Shown here: positions 10,501 through 21,179 of the stretch, piece after piece
How positions within the stretch are numbered: position 1 is the first letter of the stretch
Layout of the letters: each line of letters begins with the position of its first letter
Source: Nymphaea colorata
Lineage: Eukaryota; Streptophyta; Magnoliopsida; Nymphaeales; Nymphaeaceae
Assembly: GCF_008831285.2 (NCBI RefSeq)
Contig: NC_045146.1
Coordinates: 7,328,972 to 7,392,971 of the forward strand
Reading direction: 5' to 3'
DNA: 64,000 bases
Position numbers and translations under genes: made by a program
The notes under the pieces: generated by a model
Databases searched by the model: none
Told to the model about the DNA's origin: nothing
What the model saw: the letters and a program-made list of their open reading frames with translations, nothing else

Positions 10501-10652
10501 ACATAGCCCTTGGATTGGTTACTCTCAATAAAGGCACCAGGAACAGCCAATCCTCATACTGATGGGCGAGTCCCTTTCTCTCTAATTTAAAATAAAAACT
10601 TCACTTTTTTGGGGCACTCCAAAGACCAAATAAACTTTTGGGGATGTGCACA
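7510..10652 (+). mobile_element. Long 3' LTR (about 3.1 kb) of the Tat/Ogre-like element
   Basis: The boundaries come from comparison with a second copy at 44529-47298. Both begin TG(T/C)TA(C/T) and continue into a CCCTAAATTTTTTC-like stretch, and both end in GGGGATGNGNACA. Shared landmarks in order are a run of AAATTCAAAT-type sequence, a TATA box, GGGGAACCTCTAGTGCTCT-like sequence, an AACCCGAAAAAGCC motif, a T/C-rich and TATATACATA-rich middle, and GGCACTCCAAAGACC near the end. Open frames inside are low-complexity and not genes. A 3-kb LTR downstream of a dual-RNase-H pol fits the Ogre/Tat group. The matching 5' LTR is not in the window. Confidence 0.75.
8416..8423 (+). promoter_or_regulatory. 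TATA box of the long LTR
   Basis: TATAAATA within CTCTATAAATACCCTCAC. The identical context is found in the solo LTR at 45195. It is followed by a pyrimidine-rich leader (TTTTCTCTCTTGG), so it is the likely core promoter of the LTR. No other strong TATA candidate lies in the conserved part of the two LTR copies. Confidence 0.6.
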
Positions 10653-11289
10653 CCTATATCTGGAAAAATTGAGGATACAAACGTCTAGAAGATTAGTTCT
10701 GTTGGTGAAGAGGGTCACTTCTACTGTGCAAAGCTTCATATAGTGCTTAACTCTTCCTATGGATTTTCAAGATAAGGTGGAAGGCTCAACATAGGCTCCA
10801 AATTCTTCATATAGATTTTTTAGGTTGATGTTTTGACTTTCATGGTTTTCTACTTAGGGCCAAGTTTTTCGTCCAGTAAAGTGAGCTATAAAGTCATTGC
10901 ATTAACCTTAGTTGTATTCATGAGGAATTGTTTCTCCAATGGGTCATTTGGATTACAAGTTGGGGTAGGGAGGTCTAATATTTTGACAAGTTCATCTAAT
11001 AATACTGTCATTTTTTTCCATGAAAACAAAAAAGAAGAGGTCATTGAGTTCAATCACTCGACAATAGCACACACCAAATTCTCATCTACTGATTGCATTC
11101 CTTCGACTGCCACTGTCATTAGCTCATATTCTTCAAAATAAGAAGGAAACATTCGAGAGAAGGTATGATGCCAAGACTGATACTGTTCAAGAGCCAAGGA
11201 TCTACACTCAAGGGGAACACAAGTAGACTGTTCGGGTTCTTCCCCAAAGCGGATGTGATCATAAGGAAAGGTGACACTGCATTCACGAG
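10653..11289. other. Unassigned sequence after the LTR
   Basis: There is no convincing gene. A 102-codon frame (10833-11141) has no recognisable domain or codon pattern. The segment is probably old repeat DNA. It lies between the long LTR and the left copy of the 11290/13960 duplication. Confidence 0.3.
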
Positions 11290-12045
11290 TGAATTGGTGA
11301 TTAACTATACAATTGTAAGCAATCTTTGCTTTTCTATGAATTTGATGTCAAGGGAAATCATTAGAGCGTCGGGTAACCTGTTGAAGGTCCCGCCTATCGT
11401 GCGGCGACCAACTCGCACCCCATGCTCTGATTTCTACAGAAATGCTACAGCCATTGATCACTACAGCTTGCCAGTCCAATCTGAAGTCATTGAAGGATTC
11501 TCAGCTTAATTTGAGCGAATTGCCGACTTGAAACAACAATCAAATTACTACCAGTCGCACAAGCACCCACCTGCAACACCAACAATGAATTTGATATAAG
11601 CCTCCACAATTCCATCTCAGTTTTGGGAATTATTGATTTTTGGTGATGCATTCTCCCCTTGTTCTTTCACGGATCAATTTGTGGCTCCTGCATCCTTGTT
11701 GTTTCTGTGGGTGCAACCATCTCACGGGGATTTTTCCAAAGAGAAGACTTCTGAATATCCCTCATTGTTCCTGGACAGCCTGCAACTTGCTAGTAACATG
11801 CTAAAATTCCCAACACTCATTCCAGCAATGCTCGAGCAATTACATAAGATTCACTACTATGGGAAAACCTCTCTCTATCGACTACTGCCCACGGATATCC
11901 TCAGTCGTCATTTAACCTATGCATTAGTAACGCTTCCCTGGATTCATTGTCTGAAATCGAGCTTTGATCTTCCCAGGTGACTTACCTCCACTAGCACATC
12001 TTTATTCCAGTTGTTGATTGGACTTATGTTGATTCTTTGGATCAA
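11290..12045. repeat. Left copy of a diverged duplication
   Basis: This is collinear with 13960-14745. Shared landmarks in order are GTGAATTGNTGATTA, GAAATCATNNNAGC, CAACTCGNNNCCC, GCCATNGATNACTACAGCTT, TTGAAGGATTC/TTGGAGGATTC, CCTCAGTTTTGGGAATT, GGTGATGCANNNTCCCC and GTGACTTACCTCCANTAGC. Roughly a third of the bases differ by eye, and the part around 11680-11985 matches poorly. These could be two arms (LTR-like) of an unidentified element with about 1.9 kb between them, or a simple old duplication. Confidence 0.55.
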
Positions 12046-13959
12046 TTGTGCGGTGTACTCACGAGAGCTTGAGGTCAGTGCAGTTGAAACGTGAAAGGCT
12101 TGGTAGTGGTCTAACCGAGGCCATCGAAGGCCAATCTACCTCTACACAAATGAATCACGCTATGAGGAGGCATGCAAGGCCCCGGTTGGTTAGACCATCC
12201 CTTCACCCTATAGAACCGGTGGAATTGGTTGGTTTGGGTTGCGGTCGCCGAGCTTGAGAGACTTGCCGAAGACTCGTAGTGTTGGATGTATAGTCCCATC
12301 TCTTACCCTTGCTTAGCTATCCTGGGAAGTGGGCATTGTTTGTTCGGTAGGGATTGTATGAATGGTTTGGTCGATGTGTATGGACAGATGATGGATGAAT
12401 GGTTTGTTGAGGGAGGCTGAGCAATAAATTGTATCGAATGCATGTATACAACCTTCTTGATTTGTATGGTAATCAGTTGAGTGTATGGGAGGTTTTGTCC
12501 CTTTTATTGTCCCTCATCCCAGTGCATTATTTAGCCAGGGTTGTTGTTCGGTAGGGCAAAATTTTGTATAGCCTTTAGGAGTCAAGGTATCGCGAGCCAT
12601 CTTGCCAAGTCATCTAGTGGAGACCTATCAGGACCCCTCATATGTTCCTATTTAGAGCCCAGCTGGCAACGACCGCGAACCCTACTGAGACGAGTGGTGA
12701 AATGTCAAAGGAGGTTAGCACAGGCAAAGAATGGGCTTATGCAATTCATCTCTGTTCCACCGAGCCATTAGGGAGAGACATCAGACCATATCACGTCCAC
12801 CAGCCTTAGCCAAATTTAGATCGGCCGTAGGCACACAAGAGTCAGACCTAGACAAGTTGGGGCTCATCACACATTTCATTTCTCTTTTTCTTAAAAAAGA
12901 ACTGAAAAGGTTTATTGTATTCAGCTTTTACTTGCATCGTTAAGACGGCATGAGCCGGTTTCACGAGTGTCATGCTGGAACCCTATTTCGGCGACTTTAA
13001 ATAGCCGAAATTCTTGTAATTTGTGAGTTTGTTGGAATTGAGAAGGGCGAGATCCCTATTCACGATGGGACACCGGAGTGATTTCCCGCAATGAAGATCA
13101 CCCAACTGACACTTCAAACCATTGCCCTCATGATGAAAGAATCGATGTAAAAATCTCTTTTGAGTGCATGCTTCGACCTCCTCTGGTGTGGACTGCAGCA
13201 GAAGCCAGAATCTTCGGCACGAAATCTGACGGTGGTGCATGACGAATCACAAAATTCCCCAACGATGAGCTTGCATTTGATATCCTGTGCATTCTGTTCA
13301 TTGCCCAATGGTTTAGAGGTAGCAATGTTTAACCTCACTCATAATTCATTCACGATGTTGTTTGAATCGAACTGGGGTTAATTTCTATGAATTGTGATCA
13401 GAATTTGGGGGTTTAAATTATGAATTCTCATGGCAAACTGCCACCCAATGACTTCCAGCGAGTTCTTCCACTTCCATCTGCAAGTTCTTCCATTTCCATC
13501 TGCAGGAAGCACTAGTGACTGATCCAACACCTTTGTCCTCCACGGATCTTGTCTGAGTAATTCTAGCTCAGTATAAGGTGACTTCGCTACGTTTTGTTGA
13601 GGAGGAGGTGCCACTAGAAACCAAGAGCTCGACGGAGCTTTACCGCCCATCCACGGTGATTGCACCCCAAATTTTCATATGAAATTGGGATTGAATCGAC
13701 TCTAGTGAATCATTCTAACATCCTTGAGTGATTTCTGGAATCTTTGAGAAATTTTGAATAGAATTTGTATATCTGTGTTTGCAATTTGTCAAGGACTTCC
13801 ACCAGAGAGCAAAGATATTCGCTGGAGACGTCACCCCTTCTTCCTGCGATCGTCTGATCCTCCACTAATGAAAAGAGGCAACTATCAATGGATTTCTACT
13901 GTTTGCGGTGACCGCAACCCCAACTTTTGATTAGAACTGTGTTAATTCTTTCCACATTG
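12046..13959. other. Unassigned sequence between the duplicated arms
   Basis: I see no gene with recognisable protein features. The sequence contains a repeated TTGTTCGGTAGGG phrase (near 12339 and 12544), a short doublet of a 24-bp unit (TTCTTCCACTTCCATCTGCA) near 13462-13506, and an untranslated-leader-like GC-mixed stretch at 12950-13110. It looks like decayed retroelement non-coding DNA. Confidence 0.3.
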
Positions 13960-14745
13960 ATTCATTTGAATCTCGAGTGAATTGTTGATTATCTATGCAA
14001 TTGTGAGCAATCTATGCTCTTCTGTGAATTTGCTGTCGAAGGAAATCATCTAAGCATCTGGAAAACCACTAAGAGCACCATCTATTGTGTGCCAACCGAC
14101 TCGTGTCCCTTTCTTTGATTCCAGCGGAAACACAATAGCCATCGATACTACAGCTTCCTGATCCTCTGTTGGAGCCATTGGAGGATTCCTAGCTTAATCT
14201 GAGTGAATTGCCAATTTGACCAATGAACAAATTACCGTCAGTCGCATAGCCACCCACTGGTGACACAAACGTTGAATTTGATCTATGCCTCCCTAATTCC
14301 ACCTCAGTTTTGGGAATTTGTTGAAATCTGGTGATGCACCTTCCCCTCATTCTCTCGTTGATTAATTTCTTGCTAGAATCTGAGCTCTTGTGAATTCTAT
14401 GTATACGGGATGATCACAGGAGAGCTTCGTTGGAGAGGAAGTCGTGTTCCCGCTACCGTCCGGAGCAACCATGACCTGAAGGTATCGTGCGTGTAATTTA
14501 TGATGCTATTTGTAGCATCGCAGGAGAAATCAATAACGATTTTCAGCTTTCAGAGAAGCTATCCTCCAACCACCATTTCCGACGAAGTCCATCTGTTGTA
14601 GATTCAGCTGCACCACAATATCGCTTCCCTGATTTCTCCAATTGGAATCAGGTTGAGATCCACCTGAGTGACTTACCTCCATTAGCCCATTTTCATTCTA
14701 GTTGCAATCAGATTTGTGTTGATCTCATGGATCAAATGGGATGTT
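13960..14745. repeat. Right copy of the diverged duplication
   Basis: Collinear partner of 11290-12045. It extends to about 14745, where the RNase H remnant of the minus-strand gypsy element begins. The abutment suggests that the duplicated element truncated or inserted into that gypsy element. Confidence 0.55.
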
Positions 14746-14754
14746 GCACGATAG

Positions 14755-15905
14755 TTGTCATCTCTTGCTCGTGCATAAAGTACCACTATTTTGCATCCTT
14801 TAGCTTTCAGCTTTTGCAGGCAATGGAGTGCCCTCCTACATTAACACCCTATTGATAGCATATTAGAGGCATTCGTGTGGACTTCAAATGGTTTTGAATG
14901 GTCAAGCAACTTCAGTACAGGTTCCTTTATAACTGCCTTCTTTAGCCAATCAAAAGCATATTGAGCTGGCTCTGTCCAAGCCCATGTCCTACCCTTGTTC
15001 AACAAATGAACAAGGGGTGCAACAATCACAAAATACCTTTCAATGAATTGTCGATTGTAGTTCACCAATCTAAGGAAGGACCACAACTCTTGAACTTTAG
15101 TTGGTGGGTTCCACTCCTGGATGGTCTTCACCTTCTATATATCCATCCACAACTGACCATGCCCAACAACATGACCGAGAAAACTTATTCCCCCTTGGCT
15201 GAAATGACAATTCTTCGTCTTCACATAGAGGTCATTCTCCTTCAACACTCAGAACACCATGTTCTTCTAAGTTGTTGCTGAATACCACAATATCGTTGAG
15301 ATAGATTACTACGAACTTGTCTACATACAGGTATAAAACCTTGTTCATCAACGTTGAGAATGTGGCAGGGGCATTCGACAACCCGAACGACATTATTCCT
15401 AATCGTAAGCTCTACAATACGTGACATAAGTGGCTTTAGCTTCATCACTTTTTACAATCTGGACTTGCCAATAACTTTATCAAAGATACAACTAAGAGAA
15501 TGCTCGAGCTTCACCCAACTGATCAACGAAATCCACTATCAATGGTAATGGATACTTGTTTTCATGGTCATTTCGTTCAATGCTTCATAGTCAACATAGA
15601 GTCATTTTGTGTCATCATGTTTCAATTGGAACAACACAAGTGCACCATAGGGAGCCTTGAAATGCCTAATAATCTCTCTTGTAAGCATTTTGTCTAGTTG
15701 ACATCGAAGTTCTTTCAATTCCACGGGACACATCTGGTAAGACGTCTGTGCTCGATAGTCCATGTAGAGTCGCTTTGAGCTATCATGTTTCAATTGGAAT
15801 AACAAGGGTAGACCATAGGGAGCCTTGGAATGCCTAATAATCTATCCCGCAAGCATTTTGTCTAGTTGACATCGAAGTCCCTTCAATTCCATAGGACCCA
15901 TCCGG
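14755..15905 (-). pseudogene. Minus-strand gypsy RT-RNase H, degenerate
   Basis: On the minus strand the N-terminal RT phrase PVELKELRCQLDKMLTREII with KAPYGALVLFQLKHD lies at 15602-15805. A partial second copy of the same phrase follows upstream because of a 168-bp tandem duplication. The catalytic region near 15230-15360 reads LYVDKFVVIYLNDIVVFSNN, so the usual YLDD is YLND. The region 14841-15131 carries the thumb and RNase H start (FLRLVNYNRQFIERY, then LLNKGRTWAWTEPAQ and FEVHTNASN). In another frame GGHSIACKS and HEQEMTTIV follow to about 14760. Stops, frame changes and the altered catalytic site make it non-functional. The motifs are firmly Ty3/gypsy. Confidence 0.85.
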
Positions 15906-15930
15906 TAAGGCTCATGGCAGGTAGCTTTTC
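15600..15930 (-). repeat. 168-bp tandem duplication inside RT
   Basis: The segment beginning TCTAGTTGACATCGAAGT at 15693 recurs at 15861, and the flanking CATAGGGAGCCTTG and CATGTTTCAATTGGAA phrases also recur at the same offset. The period is 168 bp (56 codons), so the duplication keeps the reading frame. The two units already differ at several bases, so the event is not recent. Confidence 0.8.
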
Positions 15931-16199
15931 TTTTGGGGCCAATTCTATGATATGCTCCACTACACATCGATGTGGCAGTCATCTAGGGAGTTCTATAGGC
16001 ATCATTTTTACGAATTATTCCAAGACAAACGGAAGTGCCTCTAGGACCAAACCAAAGGAATCATAACACTTCCCTGATTGCCACCAAATACATTTCATCT
16101 CCATGCTTCAGGCCTTTCTTTAACTGGATGGCAGACAACATTATAGCTTTACCCTTATCTTTCTTTGCTTCCAAGACTAGAACCATATGGGGGACCTTT

Positions 16200-16500
16200 C
16201 ATCAAGAATGCTAATAGCTCGTAGATGCAGCATTCGGGCCCATCTTCGCTAACCTAAGGAGCTCCATGCCTATAATCATCTTGTCCATTGGTGTAACTGA
16301 GAAATTGGTTTTTCCTTACCAACTCTAAATCTTCACAACCACACCACGAGCCACTCCGCAGATGGGCTTTGCCTCTGAGTTCACCTCCTTTATGTGTAAC
16401 TCTTCCATATCAAGGTGATGATCAATCTCTTCTCCTCTTCTTTTGATACGAAGTTGTGGGTTGTATTTGTGTCCACCATTATTGTCATAAACTTCTGTTT
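16200..16500 (-). pseudogene. Minus-strand gypsy protease, C-terminal part
   Basis: The minus-strand translation gives HIKEVNSEAKPICGVARGVV, then a W-G-K segment, and NFSVTPMDKMIIGMELLR. This matches the end of chromovirus-type protease domains (VNSEAKPxxGVA..., W.G..xFTVxPMDDxxxxLGMEFL). A stop interrupts the middle. The upstream active-site segment is not readable. It lies between gag and RT, as expected. Confidence 0.6.
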
Positions 16501-17112
16501 ACAAGGATTTTTGGGTACATGGGTCCAATACTTGTTGTTGTTGTCACCTTCGCCTTCTCCTTCAAAGCATTGAGGAGTTGGAGTGCTCTCATGTTCGGGT
16601 TTTCATCTTCCAGACCCTACACTGCATAAGCAGATTGTTTTGAAGAGTTTGTCTGGTTTCTCCCAGCATTTGATCATTTTGATGCAAAATGATTTCCACT
16701 ATAATGTCAACACTTCAATCCTAAAGGTGGCCAATGATGCTTGTAGTTGTTGTCATCTCATTTCCATCGCGGCTCTTCTGGACAAAAGTGTTAGTGCAAC
16801 CATTTTTTAGTTGTCCAGTTTTCTTACCATTTCCACTACTATTGTGGTTATTGTTTCCACCATTATTTGAGTTGTAGGGCTTATACTCAAACTTGGGTCG
16901 TCATGAAGTGTCAACCAAATGATCAACAGCTACAAAGGCACTACTCAAGTCCTTAGGATCTTGTCATCGAAGTTCCTACTCAGCCCAAGCCTATAGCATG
17001 TTCATGAGGTGGAGTAATTGATCTTCATCAGACACTTTTGAGATTTTCTGCATCTCAGCAGTGAATGTCAAAACATAGTCATGGATCAAACATGTCTGCT
17101 TGTGTTCCATAA
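16500..17112 (-). pseudogene. Minus-strand gypsy gag region, 3' part
   Basis: No long frame survives. The sequence lies between the protease remnant and the inserted DNA transposon, and the flanking element continues at 20118. By position this is the C-terminal gag and nucleocapsid region. I cannot read an intact zinc knuckle. Confidence 0.4.
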
Positions 17113-20100
17113 GAGGTCATTTGATGGTCACAGGACACACGGAACAGGACACGCGTGTCCTGTTTAGTTGATTTTTTCATCAAACGCTAGACACAGGACA
17201 GGTTGGACAGGACGGACGGTTGGACAAGAGTATAAATTGAATTTCTGTTCCGCGGTGTTCCGAGCTTACTCTCGGAACAGAGAGAACATTTCCTCCCACC
17301 TCCAACCTCGAGCCCCCGACCCCCAGCCCTCATCTCCGCCCCTGATTTCTCCTCCATCTATGCACCTGTCCCCGTCGTTTTTCTCTCCTCCTCCATCTCC
17401 GCCCCTGATTTCTCCTCCATCTTTGTGCTTGTCCCCATCGTTTTTCTCTCCTTCTCCTCCTTCTCGGCCCCCGTGCTTCCTTTCTCCTCCGTCTCTGCCC
17501 CGTCTTCACCATCAAGCTGCCCTAACCCTTCCCGTTTCTCTTCTTCTCCTATGTCTCCCGAGCCCTAGCCCTTTCTTGTTATCGTTTGTGTCCTAATCAG
17601 ACAATGAGTGAAGTTCTGTGCAGCAGGGAAGAGACCTGCAATGCCACACACCGCCTGAAAACCCAGACGAAGATCTACGACGTCGAACAGAAATAGGTGA
17701 GTGTTTCCTTCTTTTTTGTTTTGTTAATCTTCGCTTCCCCTGCCCATCGCCCTTCCCCTCTCCGACAGATTTGGGTGCCCTAATCATATGAATTTTCGAT
17801 CTTCAGAAAGAGGAGAGCATTCGCAGCGGCCCCTGAGCGTCGTCGTCGCGCCTCCTCTTCTCGACGTCGTAGACTCATCTACTCCGCCTTAGCAATCGTC
17901 CTCCTCTACTCGACGTCGCAGAGTCCTCTGCTCCACCTGAGGAACTGTCTCCGCGCCTCCTCTGCTCTGCCTGAGGAATCGGCACAAATGACTGCATTGA
18001 AGATTTTGGGTTTTGCATTTTTTCCTTGTACAGTGCAGAGATTGATCTTATTTTGGTTGTGGACCTGAAAAACGAGCACAGTCCGGCCTCCTCTTTGCTC
18101 GCTACTCGTCTAAAAGCTGTTTGTGCCTGCGGAATCGTCGTCCACCATCGAATCTCTTGTCGATGACGTAGTTAAATACATTGCAAAGAACCTCCGGCTC
18201 TTTGATTTTGTACTATTAAATGCTTGTATTGTTGCTTCGTGCCTACGAACCAAGATCCCGTTGTCTATCTTATATCAAGAATCTAGAAATTGTCCAAGCA
18301 TATTATTTGTAATCACTTTTGCTAGCATTAGGAGGTTATGAGAGGGCCTGAAATGAACGGTCTCTCACTTTTGCTAGTAATAAGTTTTTTGAGGGCCTGA
18401 AATGATGATTGGAGAGCAATGGAATCAGTCAGTGTCAGTTTGGAGCTTTTGTGCTTGGCGATTTGGTAGACAGGTGGTAACCTGATGTCTACTTCAGTTG
18501 TCCACCTATAGCTCCAACAGTTTTTCAGAACCAAACCAAGTCGAGCCATGAGCTGCATGTTTCATTCTCTGGCTCTGTCCATAAGCAATGACCTGTAAAT
18601 CAGATTTGACTGTTGCAAGCATATTTATTTTGACATATATATTGCATCCTGTCATAATGCTAACCTGATAAACACAGAATTTATGTTTTTGTTTATCTTG
18701 TCTATATTCTTGTTGGCAATTGATCTTTTGCATATGCAGTCTACATGTTGACATTTCCCCTCGAATTTTTGGAGAAAAGTTGGAAGTTCTAGATGTAGCA
18801 CAATATAGTTTCATAAGCTTTTCCCAGAGATGTATGTTATGTCAACTGTTTAAATGGTTCTTAATCAAGAGTTCCACTTTTCTTAATGGATTTCTAGCAG
18901 ACTATCTTTTTTTCCAAAGCTATTGATTTTTTTATCTCCTGGATTTTATTCGTCAACCATGAATTTGTTGCTGCATATTGGCGATGATGAAGAAATTGTC
19001 TTCGGTGATATGTGCAAGGTAACATTTATTTCTTCATCTTCTGAACACTTCTTTCTGCTTCTCCTCCCTTTCCCCTTTCAAGCTCTTACTATTTATGTTT
19101 TGTCCTTCTGGAAGGAAAACAGAGGTGGTGATTCTAGCTTTCTCCATCAAAAGAAGTAATGGGACCTGTTTTATGCTCATTGGTTCATGAGGAAGATTCT
19201 GATAATGAATTGTATGAGTCATTCCCATAGTTGTGTAAATGTGTTTATAGTTGTATAAATTGTACAAGCACCCCTTCCAGAAGTTTTCCTGCAAATTATC
19301 TCATGTAGGAAGAAGGGGAAGAAGTGGCAGTCCATGGTTTCAAGCAGAAAGACTGCATTTTCATCACTTAATTTGTCTTGGTTTTGAGATAGCGAGGAGC
19401 TAAAGAGGAGAATTGGCTGTTGGAGTAGATTCAGTGTGAGCAGCTGTTTCATAGGGTTGCCTCTATTAAAATTGTCTCTCTTGAGCACATTCGAAGTGGA
19501 TGCAGGAATGTCAGTGTATCGTATTCAAATTACATGAATCTTTTTCTCATATTTCGTTCATTGGAATGTTCGCATACTTTTAATTTAATTTAACAACAGA
19601 CTTTCAGATTATGTATGTACATATTCACGATATTAATGATTAATATTCGTTAGAATATTCATTTAAGAAGGAATTTGAATTTGATTATTTCTTAAATTTG
19701 GAACATATCCCATTTCTTAATTGGATTATGATTTTTTTTACATCCAAACCTAATTTGTTTAAGCAATTTGATTGGTTAATTAGATATCTAATTTGAATCT
19801 GGATCCATTGACATATCCCAATTTACATTAAATTGACATAAATAAATCAACAAAGTATCAAGTATTGCAAACAAACTTTCAATTTATCTTTTATAATTGT
19901 AATTAGATTTGTTTATTATGCGAACAAACGTCAAACGGGACGGACAGAACAGCCATATGCGAAACAAACGCTGAACAAGAAGAACGTGGTGTTCTGTTCT
20001 TAAAATCATCAAACGATGGACAATGAACATTATTGTCCATAAGGACATGACAGTAGTGTAATGGACAGGACGTCTTGTCTGTCCTGTCCCAATGGACAGC

Positions 20101-20114
20101 AATCAAACGACCTC
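17113..20114. mobile_element. PIF/Harbinger-like DNA element, 3.0 kb, nested in the chromovirus
   Basis: The left end is GAGGTCATTTGAT and the right end is ATCAAACGACCTC, so the termini are inverted repeats. TAA directly flanks both ends (17110-17112 and 20115-20117), matching the 3-bp TWA target duplication of PIF/Harbinger elements. Subterminal regions are full of GGACAGGAC and TGTCC motifs at both ends. The host chromovirus gag sequence continues on both sides. I find no transposase motif. The interior looks like a short gene or pieces of one: a CT/C-rich leader with a proline/serine-rich frame (17168-17596), a donor-like GTGAGT at about 17698 and other splice-like sites. It is probably non-autonomous, with an origin for its interior that I cannot name. 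Confidence 0.75.
17168..17596 (+). CDS. Proline/serine-rich open frame inside the PIF/Harbinger-like element
   Basis: A 142-codon frame starts with an ordinary 40-residue part and becomes a repeated PPLISPPSxxLSPSFFSPP-type sequence. The underlying DNA is a tandem repeat of CTCCTCC-rich units of about 57 bp (two clear copies near 17338 and 17395). No domain is recognisable. This kind of frame arises easily from pyrimidine-rich 5' leaders. It is included because it is the longest open frame in the element and because its unit length (57 = 19 codons) keeps frame. A real protein is unlikely but not excluded. Confidence 0.2.
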   Translation: MIFSSNARHRTGWTGRTVGQEYKLNFCSAVFRAYSRNRENISSHLQPRAPDPQPSSPPLISPPSMHLSPSFFSPPPSPPLISPPSLCLSPSFFSPSPPSRPPCFLSPPSLPRLHHQAALTLPVSLLLLCLPSPSPFLLSFVS

Positions 20115-20117
20115 TAA

Positions 20118-20832
20118 GTCACCACCTTGCCATGTATTATGTGTCTTTCTATAGGAAACGCTCATGCATTTCATGCTTGAATTCAACCCAAGTATTGATA
20201 GTGCAAAGGCTTTTCTCGACATTACTATCCCGCCTTCGCCACCACAAAATGGCATCATCAGTTAGAAACACCGAGGTGGATGTGATATTCATCTTGTCAT
20301 CATAAATCTTATTTACCTTGAGTATTTCTCCAGATGATAAAGGAAGTTGTCAAATTCATTAGCATCTTGAGCACTGTTGCACCTCTTTGATTCTGGGACC
20401 TTCATCTAAGGTGCAACACCTATGCCTCCAGCTTCCCCCATCCTGACAAGATGATTCCCTAGGGACCTATTTCACGTCCAAAGGACTTGCATCTCATCCT
20501 CCATATCAGCTAAACGGGCCAAAACATCTCCTAACTGACAGTTCATCTAGTTCAAATTTTGGGTAGTCCAAATGTTGTACTCCTCGAAGTTCCGAGCAGC
20601 TTCGGTCTTCAAATGACTCAAGGATGCAATGGTCGTCTCGATCACAACCATCCAAGTTTTCATTACTCTATTGGTCCCACTCATCATGTGTTTCTTTTAC
20701 TAATGAGTCTGTAGTCCCTCTGCTAAAGAACTTGTCTCACCTCCAGCCATGTTGTCGCAGATAGCATCTAGTCATTGGTTAGGTTGACTCCAACTTGACT
20801 CCCCATGCCCCATTGTGCTAGATGCTCAACTT
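20118..20832 (-). pseudogene. Minus-strand gypsy gag, 5' part
   Basis: This lies between the PIF/Harbinger-like insertion and the primer-binding site, so it is the untranslated leader and N-terminal gag of the chromovirus-like element. No frame of useful length remains and no motif is certain. The assignment rests on its position between a clear primer site and the rest of the element. Confidence 0.4.
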
Positions 20833-20845
20833 GGCTTTGATACCA
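20833..20845 (-). promoter_or_regulatory. Primer-binding site, initiator-tRNA-Met type
   Basis: On the minus strand TGGTATCAAAGCC lies two bases inside the LTR end. The standard plant sequence complementary to the 3' end of initiator tRNA-Met is TGGTATCAGAGCC, so one base differs. This fixes the orientation of the element and the inner edge of its 5' LTR. Confidence 0.8.
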
Positions 20846-20847
20846 GT

Positions 20848-21179
20848 TGTTATGGGCTTACATTCTTTGGCCCATGTGAAACGATGGTCACCTATCCACC
20901 ATAAGGTTTATGGGACAAAAGAGTGTGCAAATAACTTGAAAACAATGAATATGTGCTGAAATCGAAGGACGATAAGAAATGGAGGGAGGCGCTTGCAATG
21001 AGTATAGATTTCATTCATCACAAGGGCAACGTAAGCAAGGAGGTCTGAAAGAAAGTTCAATTTTACTTACATAGAATAGCCGAAGCCGCTTGCAAATGAT
21101 TCAAATGTCGACCACCCAAAACACAGGATCCCCAACATGCACTGGAGCTGGTGGAAGGGTGTTCTATTATATGTAAACA
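20848..21179 (-). mobile_element. 5' LTR of the minus-strand gypsy element
   Basis: 332 bp. On the minus strand it begins TGTTTACATATAATAG and ends CCCATAACA, giving TGTT...AACA ends, and it is followed at two bases by the primer-binding site. The outer edge is inferred from the TG/CA rule alone because the partner LTR is missing. A GTGATGAATGAAATCTATAC phrase near its 3' end resembles the usual LTR R/U5 sequence before the primer site. Confidence 0.6.

Larger units (their letters stand above)
14755..21179 (-). mobile_element. Decayed chromovirus-like gypsy element, split by a PIF/Harbinger-like insertion
   Basis: Read on the minus strand, from high to low coordinates, it comprises an LTR (20848-21179), a primer-binding site (20833-20845), a gag region (about 20830-20118 and 17112-16560), a protease (about 16500-16200), RT (about 15900-15130) and RNase H (about 15130-14755). 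It stops there, so integrase and the second LTR are missing. A 3.0-kb DNA transposon occupies 17113-20114. The protease phrase VNSEAKPICGVARGVVVK and the short LTR with an iMet primer site suggest a small chromovirus (Reina/Galadriel-like). That lineage call is tentative. Confidence 0.75.
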
